Source: Cynocephalus volans
Lineage: Eukaryota > Chordata > Mammalia > Dermoptera > Cynocephalidae
Length of the DNA: 64,000 bases
Direction of reading: 5' to 3'
Assembly (NCBI RefSeq): GCF_027409185.1
Contig: NC_084460.1
Span: 65,856,501 to 65,920,500, forward strand
Shown here: piece by piece, positions 1-11,687 of the stretch
Numbering within the stretch: position 1 is the first letter of the stretch
Layout of the letters: each line of letters starts with the position of its first letter
Translations under genes and position numbers: made by a program
Notes under the pieces: model-generated
Seen by the model: only the letters and a program-made list of their open reading frames with translations
What the model was told of the DNA's origin: nothing
Database searches by the model: none

Positions 1-1460
1 CTCTAAGAGTTCTTTGGTAGAGACTAGGTTTTTCTACATGTAAGATCATGTCATCTTCAAACAGGGACATCTTGACATTGTCTTTTCCAATTTGGATGCC
101 CTTTCTTCTCTTCTCTTGCCTGGTTGCTCTGGCTAGTACTTCCAATACAATGTTAAATAGGAGTGGTGAGAGTGGGCATCCTTGTCTCGTTTCTGTTCTT
201 AAAGTAAAAACTTTCAGCTTTTCCCCAATCAGAATGATATTGGCGGTGGGGTTGTCATATATAGATTTTATTGTGTTGAGATACTTTCCTTCTGTACCTA
301 ATTTGATGAGGGTCTTTATCATGAAGGGATGCTGAATTTGGTCAAATGCTTTTTCTGCATCTATTGAGATGATTATATGTTTTTTTGTCCTTGATTCTGT
401 TGATGTGGTGTATCATATTTATTAATTTGCATATGTTGATCTATCCTTGCATCCCTGGGATGAATCCCACTTGATCATGATGTGTAATCTTTTTGATGTG
501 CTGCTGTATTGTTTGTTAATATTTTGTTGAAGAGTTTTGCATCGATGTTCATTGAGCATTTTGGCCTGTAACTTTCTTTTTTTGTTGTGTATTTGTCTGG
601 TTTTGGTATCAGGGTGATGCTGGCCTCATAGAATGAGTTTGGGAGAATTGCCTCTATTTCAATTTTTTGGAATAGTTTGGAAAGGATTGATAAAGTTTTG
701 GTAGAATTCAGCAGTGAAGCCATCTGGTCCTGGGCTTTTCTTTGTTGCAAGACTGCTGATTACTGCTTAAATATCATTGCTCATTATTGGTCTGTTGAGG
801 TTTTTTATGTCTTCTTGGTTTAGTCTTGATAGTTTGTATGTGTCCAGAAATGTATCTGTTTCCTCCAGGTTTTCAAATTTGTTGGCTTAAAGTCGTTCAT
901 AATAGTTTCTAATGATTCTTTGTATTGCTGTGGTATCAGTTGTAATGTCTTCTTTTTCATTCCTGATTTTTGTTATTTGGGTCTTCTCTCTCTCTTTTTT
1001 TTTTTAGTTGGACAAGCCAATGGTTTGTCTATTTTTTTGTATTTTCTCAAAAAACCAACTTTTTTTTTTCATTGATCTTTTGTATCATTTTTTTGGTCTC
1101 TGTTTCTTTTGGTTCTGCTCTGATCTTAATTATTTCTTTCTGTCTACTAATTTTGGTGTTGTCTTGTTCTTGTTTTTCTAGTTCATTAAGGTATAATGTT
1201 AGGTTGTTTATTTGGGGTCTTTTGATTCATTTAATGTAAGCATTTGTTGCAATAAACTTCCCTCTCAGTACTGCTTTTGCAGTATCCCATAGGTTTTGGT
1301 ATGATGTTTCTTCATTTTCATTAGTTTCAAGAATTTTTTTGATTTCCTGTTTAATTTCTTCTTTGACCCATAGGTCATTTGGGAGTATGTTGTTTAGTTT
1401 CAATGCATTTGTGTAGTTTCCAAAGTTTCACTTGTTATTGATTTCTAGTTTTAATGTGTT
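1..1460 (-). mobile_element. LINE-1 fragment, ORF2 reverse-transcriptase region, antisense
   Basis: On the minus strand this reads as L1 ORF2. A short open piece at 475-750 contains the conserved [16 protein letters not shown] motif of the L1 reverse transcriptase, and the upstream ORF2 segment follows in the expected antisense order up to about 1460. Many stops and frameshifts show it is dead. The 3' end of the element lies left of the window. It is an old mammalian L1, not a young active copy; I cannot name the subfamily. Confidence 0.9.
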
Positions 1461-2455
1461 GCAATGGGACAGCTGGTCTGGCTGCCTGTGGGGACTGCAC
1501 AAAGCCACCAGGCAGTCCTGCAGTGAATGGGCCAGTGTATTTGCTTTTGGGTCTGGTGGCAAAGTTGCTGGGCAGTATCATTCATGGTGGACCTACCAGC
1601 TCACCTCTCTGAAAAGGGAGGATTCATTTTATTTTCCCAGACTGAGAGTGTATTTATTGTGTTAGAGACCCATGAGCTGATTTTTTGACTTGGGGGCTAA
1701 GGCATATATAACTCAGTCAGCTGGCAGGGTTGAGGGTAGAGGGGAATTAGGTGTTGTCCACCCGAGGAGAGTCTGCCTGTCTGATTTCTGGTCAGGATGG
1801 GAGAGTGTGTCAGTTCAGCAGGACTAGGGTTGGCTTCCCAGGCTACAGAACAGAGCCCAGGCTTTCAGTTGCTGTGAGAACCTGCAGTACAGGGCGTTGC
1901 AGTCTCTCCTATGAGTGTGTTGGGTAGAGGGTGGAGCCTTGAGGCTGGGGAAGTACTGCAGGTACTGGTCTCAGGGCAGGGTACACTCCTGTAACAGCCC
2001 TGGTTTCAAGATGGTGCCCATCTGTATCAGCTTGGGTCCTGAGGGTGGGGAGTAGGGAGTGCACCTTCTGTGTTAATGACCTATGGCCCTAGTTTTGTAG
2101 GGTGCTGTCCACACTTGGCTCTGGACTTGTCCTGCTAAAGGATCTGCGGGCCTATGTGGTGAGGACGGAGTTTGGTGTGGGTCCCCTGCCTACCTTGTCA
2201 TTGCCAGGGAAACTCTACCTGCACAGATTCTGGTGTGAAAGCCATGGTAACTGTGGCCGTGTGCCTCTCTCTCCTCTCTATGTTACCCTCCTGGGTTTTT
2301 GTTCTCCACAGTGATCTCACTAGTTTCCTGTTGTACTCCCACACTTTCTGACCAATGCTCCCATCAGTATTCAGCTGTCTGTTAGTTGCTCTGGTCCTTT
2401 TCTGTGGGAGGAATGTGCCCTGAGCACCTCTAGTCCTTCATCCTCCATTTTCAAA
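1460..2455 (-). mobile_element. LINE-1 5' UTR-like segment, antisense, joined to the ORF2 fragment
   Basis: Directly after the ORF2 piece the composition turns GC-richer. Read on the minus strand, the right end (about 2455) starts like the 5' end of an old L1: a GGAGGATGAAGGACTAGAGG-like start, then a stretch typical of L1M 5' UTRs. The endonuclease part of ORF2 and all of ORF1 are missing between the two parts. The two pieces are best read as one internally deleted element; a nested insertion is the alternative. Confidence 0.6.
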
Positions 2456-2929
2456 TTTAGAAGAGTCTTGAAAAGTGTTCAGATGATAGTGGGAAAGGAT
2501 CCAGTTGAGCAGTGGAGAAGGAGTGAAGGAGGACACAGGGAGCTGACAGTATGAGTGTTCTCAGCAGCACAGGGGATGTGTTAGCCTTAGGGAGAGAAGG
2601 TGGTTTTGATAATGGAAGTTGATGGAGCTTCTGTATTTTGGCTTTAGTTCACTTTGTGGAGTAGGAGATCAAATTATTTGCATAAAGTAAGGCGGAGAGA
2701 TGTTTGATTGAAATCTGGACATTTTGGGTATTATACCAAGAGACTCTGAATCTTACTTAAATTATATTTTAACAGGCCTTCTCTGACACCTTGCTGGGAG
2801 AAAAGGATAGACAAGAAGTGTTATTAAAAGTTTTATTTAAGTTCTTAATTTTATTAGCTGTATTTTTCAGTTCTAGAATTTTCATTTTATTTACATTTTT
2901 TTGGAAATAAGTTCTAGGAGAAAATCTAG
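2456..2929. other. Intergenic, no gene seen
   Basis: AT-rich sequence without recognisable exons or long open frames. I see no clear repeat family here. Confidence 0.5.
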
Positions 2930-3540
2930 ATGAGCTGTGGTGATGAATTTTTAGATATAATATCAAAGACACATTTGATGAAAGAAATAATTGAAAAGTT
3001 AGACTTCATACTTCTGATCTACAAAAGACAGTGTCAAGAGAAGGAGAAGACAAGCCATAGAGAAAGTACTTGCAAAGACACATCTGATAAAGGACTATTA
3101 TCCAAAATATACAGAGAACTCTTAAAACTCAACAGTAAGAAAATAAACAACCCAATCAGAAAATGGGTGAAAGACCTAGACAGACACCTCACCTAAGAAA
3201 ACAAACAGATGACAGATGAGTGTCTGAAAAGATGCCCACATCATGTCATCAGGGAGATACGAATTAAAACAAAAATGAGATACTGCTACGTGCTTGATAG
3301 AATGGCCAAAGTCCAGAGCCCTGACAGCACCGGATTCTGGTGAGGGCGTGGAGAACAGAAACTCATTCAGGGTGGTGGGAATGCAAAATGGTACGGCCAC
3401 TTTGGAACACAGTTTGGTGGTTTCTTATAAAACTAAACATACTCTAACCATGTGAGCCGGCAATGGTGTTCCTTGGTATTTACACAAAGGCACTGAAAAC
3501 TTATGTCCACACTAAACGTATATGGCTGTTTATATTCTAC
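2930..3540 (+). mobile_element. Old LINE-1 fragment, ORF2 C-terminal region, sense
   Basis: The text resembles the 3' part of L1 ORF2 on the + strand (a LLSKIYRELLKLN-like reading, then NNPIRKWVKDLDRHLT-like residues, and later the segment typical of L1 ends ahead of the 3' UTR). It is broken by stops and is strongly diverged. The orientation is opposite to the L1 at the left edge, so it is a separate insertion. Confidence 0.8.
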
Positions 3541-6109
3541 CCACTATATAGCGTTAGCGAGAGTATTAAAACATGCAGATACCCTGAGACATAGTAAATG
3601 CCCAATAAATATTAATTTAAATATATTTTAAAGTTTATATATTTAAAGTATATTTTAAAGCATATATATTAAAGGATATGTATTTTATAGTGTGTGTATA
3701 TATATATATATATATATTTAAGTTGAGGTAAAGAATTGCTAAGTATAGCCTAGGTTTGTCAATTCTGCATGTTTCTCTTCAGTTCTGAGCCACAATTAAC
3801 AATTTGGTTATATTTAAGTAAAGCAAGTTTTTCGTGTCTCTCTAATCCATTCATTTGTTAGTTAATTCAGAACTTGTTTACTGAGCAAACAAAATGCGCT
3901 GTGATGTGGGGGGCAGACCCCACAGTTTGGAGGGTGTATTACTGGGAGTTTCGGTGGGGCGGGTAAGGATGGTATACTTAGGGAAACTCTCACTCAGAAG
4001 CTGAAGTGTAGTATGCCATACTGATGGGGGCCTCAAAAGAGGGACCGCATAACCTTACTAGAGAGCACAAAATAAGGTAAAAATTATGCAAAACAGAGAA
4101 AAACAAATTAAGGAAACATAAGCATTTCTTTTCCTAACTTTGTCTGAAAATGTTCTAGAAATAGTTTATAATAACTGAAGGAGATTAAAGAACCCTCATT
4201 GCTGAGCTGTGGTTTTCTGTGGACACATATTTGACTGACTTAGAGCAAAATACTAGAAGGAAAGAGCTTCCTCTGCACGCGTGTCACCCGCTTTATCAGT
4301 TAGTGGAGTGAGCACAGCCTCAGAGGAGACTTCTGCTGAACTTCAGAACTGCAAAGGCGATCATCTTATTTCTCTGGACACGGTCACACTCACACAGTCC
4401 ACATTTTCAGAAGGTTTCAGATGATTTCATTACCACACTAATTCATCTAAGGGGATGTGATTTTCTTGAGGTTTAAACCGTACTCCTTCACAATTCTAAC
4501 AGGGAAGTGCACAGGCATATGTATACAGAAAAAAAAAATATTGTAAAGACAGACACAAGAAACAAAACATGTTCTTTAAACTGTACCTGTTTTCTGATAT
4601 TCATGTTTTCAGGGTCTGAAAATGAGAGTTGATGATGGGTGACGGATGCCCTAACATGAGTTTTCTGTTTCCCAATTTTCAAATTTCCCTTACATGGCAT
4701 TTGCACAGAATGCCTCATGGGGACGAGAAGCTTTTCATTGTCTGCTTGGTTGCCCAAAATTCGGGGACTGTTCTGAGAATGCTGTGCAAATTCTGACTGT
4801 CACTTAGAGCAGCTCAAACACGGATGAGCAGCCAGATGTGTGTGCTGCGTTTACATTTTGGGCTCTGTTATTTACCAGGTGTTCCCTTCACAAGTTGCTT
4901 AGGTCTCAACTTCCTCATTGTTACCCTGGCCTTGTGGGTGGCGGTGAGAGAGAAGAGGGGAGCAGGTGACATCCTAAGCAGTGTTTACCTGCATGGCTGC
5001 TGCTGCTCTACCCAGGGTACCGACACAATGTCGGCAAATGCAGACATCGTAGGTGAGAAGAAATAGGGCTGAATCAAGAGAGAGAAGGAGGTGGGGAGGA
5101 GGGGAGAGAAGGAAGATAAATCAGAACAGAACTAGTGACTAAGGACTCTCAGCTGGAGATGACCTCTGACTCAAACCCTCTGCTGAGACGGAGGCCCCAG
5201 AGGAAAGATGTGGAAATCTCTCCCAATTTTTCACCAAGTGTTTAAGGCTTACTCTCCCTTTTGATACAATAATGGAAAAATGCTAAAAATGACTATAATG
5301 TGAACAGTACAAAGACATACAAAATCAGGAAGACATCTCATGCTGCAGAACCAAAACTTTCACTCACTGCCTGACCTTCGTAGAGTTTTTTTAGCTCCAA
5401 GGAGGTTCCATGTATTCACGGGATGGTTACAATGATCACATGTGTAAATGCAGATGCTCAGAAGGGTGTTTGGCACAGGGTAAGCCCAACGTGACTGTTA
5501 TTTATAATGCTTTATCTTACAAACATCCTATAGACATATCACTGTATTCATGGCTGCAGAAGTTATAGCCATGGATTATTGAATTATTTGAAGGTAGTAG
5601 AACTTTTTATTGAAGACATTTTATGCAAAAGTTTAATATTTTGAGCATATGAAAATGGAATTGAAGCAGAGACAGCCTATGGCACTTTGGAAAAATTCTG
5701 TAGGAGTTTTGCTACCACAGGTCTGAAATGAGAGGCTCACTGTGCTCGTGGCCAGCTGGGCAGGCTCAAGCCACACTCGCACATGGTACAGGAAGCTGAT
5801 GGGACTGGGATCCCAGTGGAGGTGATGGGATGGGCGGGGCCTGCTGGAGAGGGCTGGTTAGGTGACATCTACCAGGAAGATTGCTGAACAAAGCCAGTGG
5901 GCTGAGGTGGAGTAGGACACACATCCCAGCCTATATAGGCTTAGGATGCGGTGGGCTGGAGGTTTGCTCCATCAAGCTTCATTAAGAATGTCAGGATCAA
6001 GTTCTCTGATGAAAAGTGAAAACCCCCTATGACAGAGGATGAGCATTTTGGAAGAGTTGGGGTGCTTTGGGACTAACCAGAGGGGGCCCGGCACTTAAGG
6101 CCCTCATCA
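3541..6109. other. Intergenic, no gene seen
   Basis: AT-rich intergenic DNA with a (TA)n run at about 3691-3717. The open frames here are short, lack splice context and resemble no protein I know. The likely neighbour upstream in mammals is KBTBD11 (from general knowledge of the human 8p23.3 order), but no part of it is visible. Confidence 0.5.
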
Positions 6110-6300
6110 CAGCAGCTGTTTATTAGGGTCTTGATACATGTTTGCCACAGGCTATCTCATTTCATCCTTCCTTCCCCAGGAGGCAACACTGGGGGAACCA
6201 TTTTAGATATGAGGAAATAAAGGCTAACGAACATTCCCAAGGTCACACAGCTAACAGCTGGTGGAGCTTGAGTTAAGATCTTGCGATGCTTAACTGAAGC
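6110..6300 (-). repeat. MIR element
   Basis: The motif GATGAGGAAATAAAGGC followed by AAGGTCACACAGCTAACAG and a GGTGGAGC tail is the classic MIR core read on the minus strand. It is diverged, as expected for this ancient SINE. Confidence 0.8.
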
Positions 6301-7602
6301 ACCAAGGCTAGTGGTGCTACCATGATGTGGCCCTTCCTTTCTGTGCTCTCCTGAAACCCCAAGTGTCTTTTAGGTAAGACTTCATCCTTTGAAGCATAAA
6401 GTGACTATGAACGGTTGGCCAGTTGGGTGGATGTTTTCTAAAATACACTCGAACACTCTTTGTTTTTTGAGACAGAAGGTATGGGAGTTAAAATATCTTG
6501 AGAGTGATTTTACCTCTTTCAAATATTTAAATTCATTTTCCTGAATTGAACATCAGTTTTGGCCATGTGCTATAATTTAATGAAATCCTTAGGACTTAAC
6601 TTTGCCCATAAACTATATGACCTCAGAGTTTTACATGATTAAAAACATTTGTGATGTGACTTTTTAGTTTTTGGTCCCTTTTTAATGTCATGTGACATTT
6701 CTCCTTGATGTCAACTTTTCTTTTTCTTTCTTTCTTTTTTTTTTTAACGAGTTGCTCATTCCAGCTCTGGATTTGGAAATAAGATTATTGAAGTTTTTCT
6801 TCGCATTAGTCAGGATTCTTTTGATTACATACGATAGAAACTGAATTCCAGCTAGCTTCAGCAAAGAAGGAATTTGCCAGTTGCATAACTGGGAAGTCTA
6901 TGGGAATGGTTGCTTCTTGGGCCTAGCCATGCAGTCTGGGTTTTATCTCAACCCTTAGGCCCTTCTTGGTTCTAGTGTTTATGCAATTTCACTTCTCCAA
7001 GGGAATATCAACAGTGTTGCCTCAGGGGGGCAGCAAAAGGCTTGACTTAGAGAAATGGGGTCTTACAAAGAGAGAGGGGAAGGGTTTCTACCTCCAACAG
7101 AAGGTGAAGTTCTCTCCCTGTCAGGAGCCTGCCTCTGCCCAGTTCACATTCTGCTCTCTGAGTAGAGGCTAAAACATGCAGAATTCCTTAGCTGCAGTAT
7201 TCTAGGAAATTAGCTTCCTATATCACAGGAGAGGGGCCACAGCAATGCTCAAATTTAAAATAAGGATGAGGAGCTGGTTGGCTTTTGGGCCCTTTCAGGG
7301 GGATGTCCCTCACAAGCCTCTCTGTGGTGACCTGCAGTCTGAACACAGTTGTATAGATTCTTAGGAGGTGAGATTGTTCTGTCATGAGATATCAGGACTG
7401 GCACCTGAATGAATGAGATGCCATTTGATAGAGGACAGGGCATTATAATAATCCTTTCTGCATTATATGGCCACACCTACGGGCATGGGAGCACAGTACC
7501 ATAAATGAAAGTCCAACAAGACCTCAAGGAAGTGGGCGGGACTGGTTTCCCTATGGGAGGGATACTGATGGACAGAAACAACACATCTATTTGCTACTCA
7601 TT
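6301..7602. other. Intergenic, no gene seen
   Basis: No exon-like signal. The segment 7308-7365 resembles 8328-8385 (see findings). A short T-rich stretch lies at about 6720-6745. Confidence 0.5.
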
Positions 7603-7969
7603 TGCTATGGTCTGAATCTTTGTATCCTCCCCAAATTCATATGTTGAAATCCTAACCCCCAAGGTGATAGTATTAGGAGATGGGGGCTTTGGGAGATGAT
7701 TAGGACATAAGAGTAGAGCTTTTATGGATGGGATTAGTGTCCTTATAAAAGAAGCCCCAAAGAGCTGCCTCTCCCCTTCCACCACGTGAGGGCACAGCAA
7801 GAAGGTGCCATCTATGATCCAGGAAGTGATCCTTCACCAGACATTAAGGCTGTTGGTGTTTCGATTTTGGACTTCTAGCCTCCAGACTGTGAGAAATAAA
7901 TATCCATTGTTTAAAAGCTACCTTGACTATGGCATTTTGTCATAACAACCTGAATGGACTAAAAAGTCA
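7603..7969 (+). mobile_element. Solo LTR-like element (MaLR/ERVL-type, family not assigned)
   Basis: A 367-bp unit starts TGCTATGGTCTGAAT, contains a TATAAAA-like box in CTTATAAAAGAAGCC and an AATAAA near the 3' end, and finishes with GGACTAAAAAGTCA. A TG...CA boundary with promoter and poly(A) signal is LTR architecture. Related copies lie in antisense at 33546-33700 and 38619-39062. No gag, pol or env is nearby. Confidence 0.7.
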
Positions 7970-9183
7970 TCCAACAAACATTTATTAAATTAAATGTTAG
8001 GCCATTGGAATACCAAGGGAAATAAGACAAAATAAAAACATGTAGTCCCTGATTAAGTATCCAAGGGACCCTCAGATGAGTATGAAGGATGGCTTTTACT
8101 CTGTGTCTTTTTAATATTTAATTCGTGCATTCATTGATTTGCTTTGCTGATTCTTGGCTATGTTTCTGCTAAACCAGATGTGAGGACATGAAGTTTTCTA
8201 AGGCTCCTGGGCATTTTCCATATGTTAATTTTTCTAATTTTTAAAATGAACTTATAAGACAGTTGTTATTACACACATCTTACAGATGGGGAAACAGAGC
8301 CCCCATGAGGTTGACCAGCTGGATGAAGCTCACAAACCTCTTTGTGGTGAGCTGCAGTCTGGATATAGTCCTCCAGATTCTCACATCGATCGGGTCATCA
8401 CACGTGTCCCCTCCTCTTGGCAATACATGCCAGGTTGTGGCCCACAACTGTGCCAGGTGTGTGTTATGTATATTTGGACACGTGCTGTGTAAAAGATGGA
8501 TACCCTGCAATTATCTGTGTGGTTCAGACGCACTGTATGTCTGTGGTAATGACTATAAATAAGACCTAACTTGCCGAGTAGGCATGGATCTTCTTTTAGG
8601 TAGGCAGTCTTGCTGAATTAACTCTAAGATACAATCAAGTGAAAATTTGAATAGTTTCTGAAATTCAAAAAAACCCCAAAACGAAAACAGAAAACAACAA
8701 CCAAACAAACGTATATACACACTCATAAGAAAACCACAGGGACTGTTAACTTTCCTTCATCCACTGCTACCGGCACTCTTGAATTTAGGTGCCTTGGCTA
8801 ACAAATGGTAAATATGCTCATTGAAATTCAAGTAGTTAGTAGTGACTCATCTGGAAGTATCCGTTAATGTGCCAGGGAATCTGTAGCTCAAAAGGACTGA
8901 AAATATGTCCTAGAATTTACATCTAAAAATTAAAACAAGGGGACGGAGCCAGGGGGGTTGTAGGGGGGTGGAATATCAATGCTTTGCCCTCTTTGTCTGG
9001 GTCAGTGGCTGAATCATCACACCCAGTTTCCTCGGAAAAGAAAAGTGCACTTTGGGACTTAGAATGGATACTTGCCACTTTTTAATTTCGATTTTTTTTT
9101 TCCAATTTGAATAAGATGTTTTTTCCTCCTAAGACCAGGCTGATGATTTATGATGCAGGTATCAATCTGGGGAGAGGCAAGCC
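7970..9183. other. MYOM2 upstream flank
   Basis: Contains a MIR-like segment (about 8215-8330) and the second copy of a local duplication (8328-8385). The last 200 bp before the promoter hold a T-rich tract (about 9090-9102). No coding exon is seen. Confidence 0.5.
8215..8330 (-). repeat. MIR-like fragment
   Basis: CTTACAGATGGGGAAACAGA is the MIR core signature read antisense. The flanks are too diverged to set exact limits. Confidence 0.55.
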
Positions 9184-9222
9184 CATGTGTCTATATATAG
9201 CATCTCCTCAGGCCATAAATGG
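9184..9222 (+). promoter_or_regulatory. MYOM2: Likely MYOM2 muscle promoter: E-box, MEF2/TATA, CArG box
   Basis: Three muscle-type sites lie within 39 bp. CATGTG at 9184-9189 is an E-box (CANNTG). CTATATATAG at 9191-9200 fits both a TATA box and the MEF2 consensus YTAWWWWTAR. CCATAAATGG at 9213-9222 is a perfect CArG box, CC(A/T)6GG, bound by SRF. A TATA box here would put transcription start near 9222-9230. A further E-box, CACTTG, lies at 9237-9242. This fits striated-muscle expression of M-protein. The assignment rests on motif content and on the donor site 126 bp downstream; no transcript was seen. Confidence 0.65.
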
Positions 9223-9224
9223 GA

Positions 9225-9347
9225 GGGAGACACAGGCACTTGGAGGAGAAATTAGCTCTGCTCTCCTTAGCCAGAGCCTGGGTGGCCTGGTGAGCTGGTG
9301 GGCCAGAGCTCCCCTCTCTCCTCTCTGCCATTTGCCTTTCTGTCTGG
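9225..9347 (+). other. MYOM2: Predicted MYOM2 noncoding exon 1 (5' UTR)
   Basis: The exon would run from the predicted start (about 9225, uncertain by roughly 10 bp) to the donor CTGG|GTAAGTG, with GT at 9348-9349. It has no ATG, so the first ATG of the spliced transcript is the M-protein start in exon 2. It carries a pyrimidine-rich stretch (CTCCCCTCTCTCCTCTCTGCC) before the donor. In human MYOM2 the start codon also lies in exon 2, which supports a separate leader exon. The 5' end is inferred. Confidence 0.55.
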
Positions 9348-11655
9348 GTAAGTGTCTTTTTCTTCCTTCCTTTTCTAATTTGTGGCTTTGGGGGAAAGAA
9401 TAATAACTTGTGCACTCACATTTCCTAAGTGGACCTATTTCTGGGTAAAGGAGAGTTAACTAGTACACGCCCTTGTAGACACACTTTACTATAGAGAAAA
9501 GGAGTAATTAGGTCTGAGGTCTGTACTTCTTTGGATAGATTTTTGTGGTCAACTAACATTTTCTTTATGTATTTCCCATAGTCAGGGTCTTTGATGTTAT
9601 ACTCTCCTAACATCCCTTCAGAGCACTTTGGGTCTTGATCCTGGTTTTTGCACACTGCTCTTAAGGTCCCCGAGTCAGTTGATGATGTCTGCAACTTTCA
9701 CGAGATGCTCAGAAATGAAAGGCTCTGTGAGGACAAGGTGGATCTGAAAACATGTGAAATAAAAAAATGGATATTTTCTCAAGAAAAAAAAGTACACGGG
9801 TCATTGAGTTTAGACCTATACCACATCATCTAGGGGCTAGGAAAGAAAACAATACCTCCTGTCAGCACTTTCAAACTTTTGCCTCCGAATGACATTTTCT
9901 CATGGCTGTTTTCTTCTTTGTGCTTTTTGATGTGTTATGGTCCTGCAGACTTTTTTCAGCTCAATTCCACTGACAGAGCCTTCATTCCCCAGTTATGCTC
10001 TTGAAACTGTGCTTGCCAGGAAGACATAGTGAGGTTGGACCACTGCACTCTGAAGGCAGGAGAAGGGCATGGAAGGAGGAAAGAGGGGCTGAAACACCTG
10101 ACATTCCCTATCTGCCTGTTTCACATCCCTTATTGCTGAGGAGAAGTAAAACAGGAATCAAAGAACAGGTGGAACAAAGATAAATCTAAAGTTATTATTT
10201 AATAAACCAAGTCCCGAGTTAAAAATCTGTCTTGGGAACCAAGGGCTTGGTCACTCTGAACTGGGGTACAGGCCAACTCCGTGTGCCAACTCATCCCGTT
10301 TTTCCCTCTAGAAATGTTTTAATATGGTATGTTTATTGACTTTGACATTTTTAGTGGTACAAATGACAAAACTGAGCAAAAATCTGGGTTAAGATACAAG
10401 TACCTGGAAGGGATTTAGTATATTATATTTGTGGTGCATTTGCATTAAACTAACACTGAATTAGTTGACCTTCACTTAAGTGTCGATTCTTTATAAAAAC
10501 AAGGGGACTTTGTGGATAAAATTTTATGGGATGAAATATTTTGATACCTGTTCATTTGCTTTTAATTCTCCAATTTGTGAAAATATGGTAACTCTCTGAT
10601 TTGCTGGGAAGTTTGCCTGTGCAGGAAGTTACACGTTATCTACTTCTCTGTCTAATTCGATACTGTTTAAGCATTCGGGCAAAATGAAGCAGAGCTCCTT
10701 AGGAAACTGAAGAACTTTATAGCCACAAGGAGAGTGAACTAATTAAAGGAATTCCTCAGTCATTCACGTCATGGTTCTCAAAGGTTATTTGCAGGAGCGC
10801 TTGAGAGTTTAGCTGCCAGAAATTAGACATCAAATCATACTGGATTTATCACTGATGATGCTCTTAAGAATTACTTCGTTCTCACTTATTATTTGTGGTG
10901 ATAAGCAGTTTGGAAAAACTTATGCGGAAAGTAGTTTCCAATGTGAGGGAGCTCAAAGAAAACTTGTTTGGAAACCAAGGGCTTAGTCGCTTGGGGCAAC
11001 TCTACGGGCCAGCTGATTGTTTTTGTCTCTCCTAAATATGCTTTCACCTGGTGCGCTCGTTGATTGACATTTTTAGCTGTACAAACAACAATTTCTTTTA
11101 TTAAATCTAAGTAAATGCTTTGTACTTGAAACATTTTCACAAATTAGAACCATTCTTGGTAACATGAAAGATGAGTTTCAAATATTCTTTGCAGGAAGGG
11201 ATTAGGAGAAAGCACATCACAGACACTCAGTCCCCTGCACTTGAGGACAGGCTCGCGTTTCACTTTGGTGTCATCACTCCTGAACGTGTCAGGAGCATTC
11301 CGGGAGTGGCTGGGGAGCTGGGCTGTGGTGGAAAGTGGGCTGGGAGCTGTCGGAAGACTGGGCTCATGCCTCGACTCTGCCACCGGACTAACCAGTGACC
11401 CGGGCGAGCTATGTTCATCTGCGGACGGTCGATACTAACTGTGCAGCATTGCCTCCAACCTGATTTAAATACAGGCACAGATGATGTGCACTGTTAGATC
11501 CTGAAGGAATATTTGTTACCACATCATTTGGTCCCCTGGTTTTACAGCAAAACAAACTAAGAACCCCAGAACTGGAGGTTGCTTTGCTGGAATCTGTATC
11601 TCCCAGCTCCTACACCACAGGGGACTAACATCAGAAAATGCCCTTTTAGGAAAGG

Positions 11656-11656
11656 C

Positions 11657-11683
<27 letters not shown>
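11656..11683. repeat. (TA)n microsatellite
   Basis: An uninterrupted TA dinucleotide run of about 14 units in intron 1. Confidence 0.95.

Positions 11684-11687
<4 letters not shown>

Noticed and set aside
475..750. 91-codon frame with an intact RT motif
   Set aside because: Fragment of a dead L1 ORF2; neighbouring parts are broken by stops and frameshifts.
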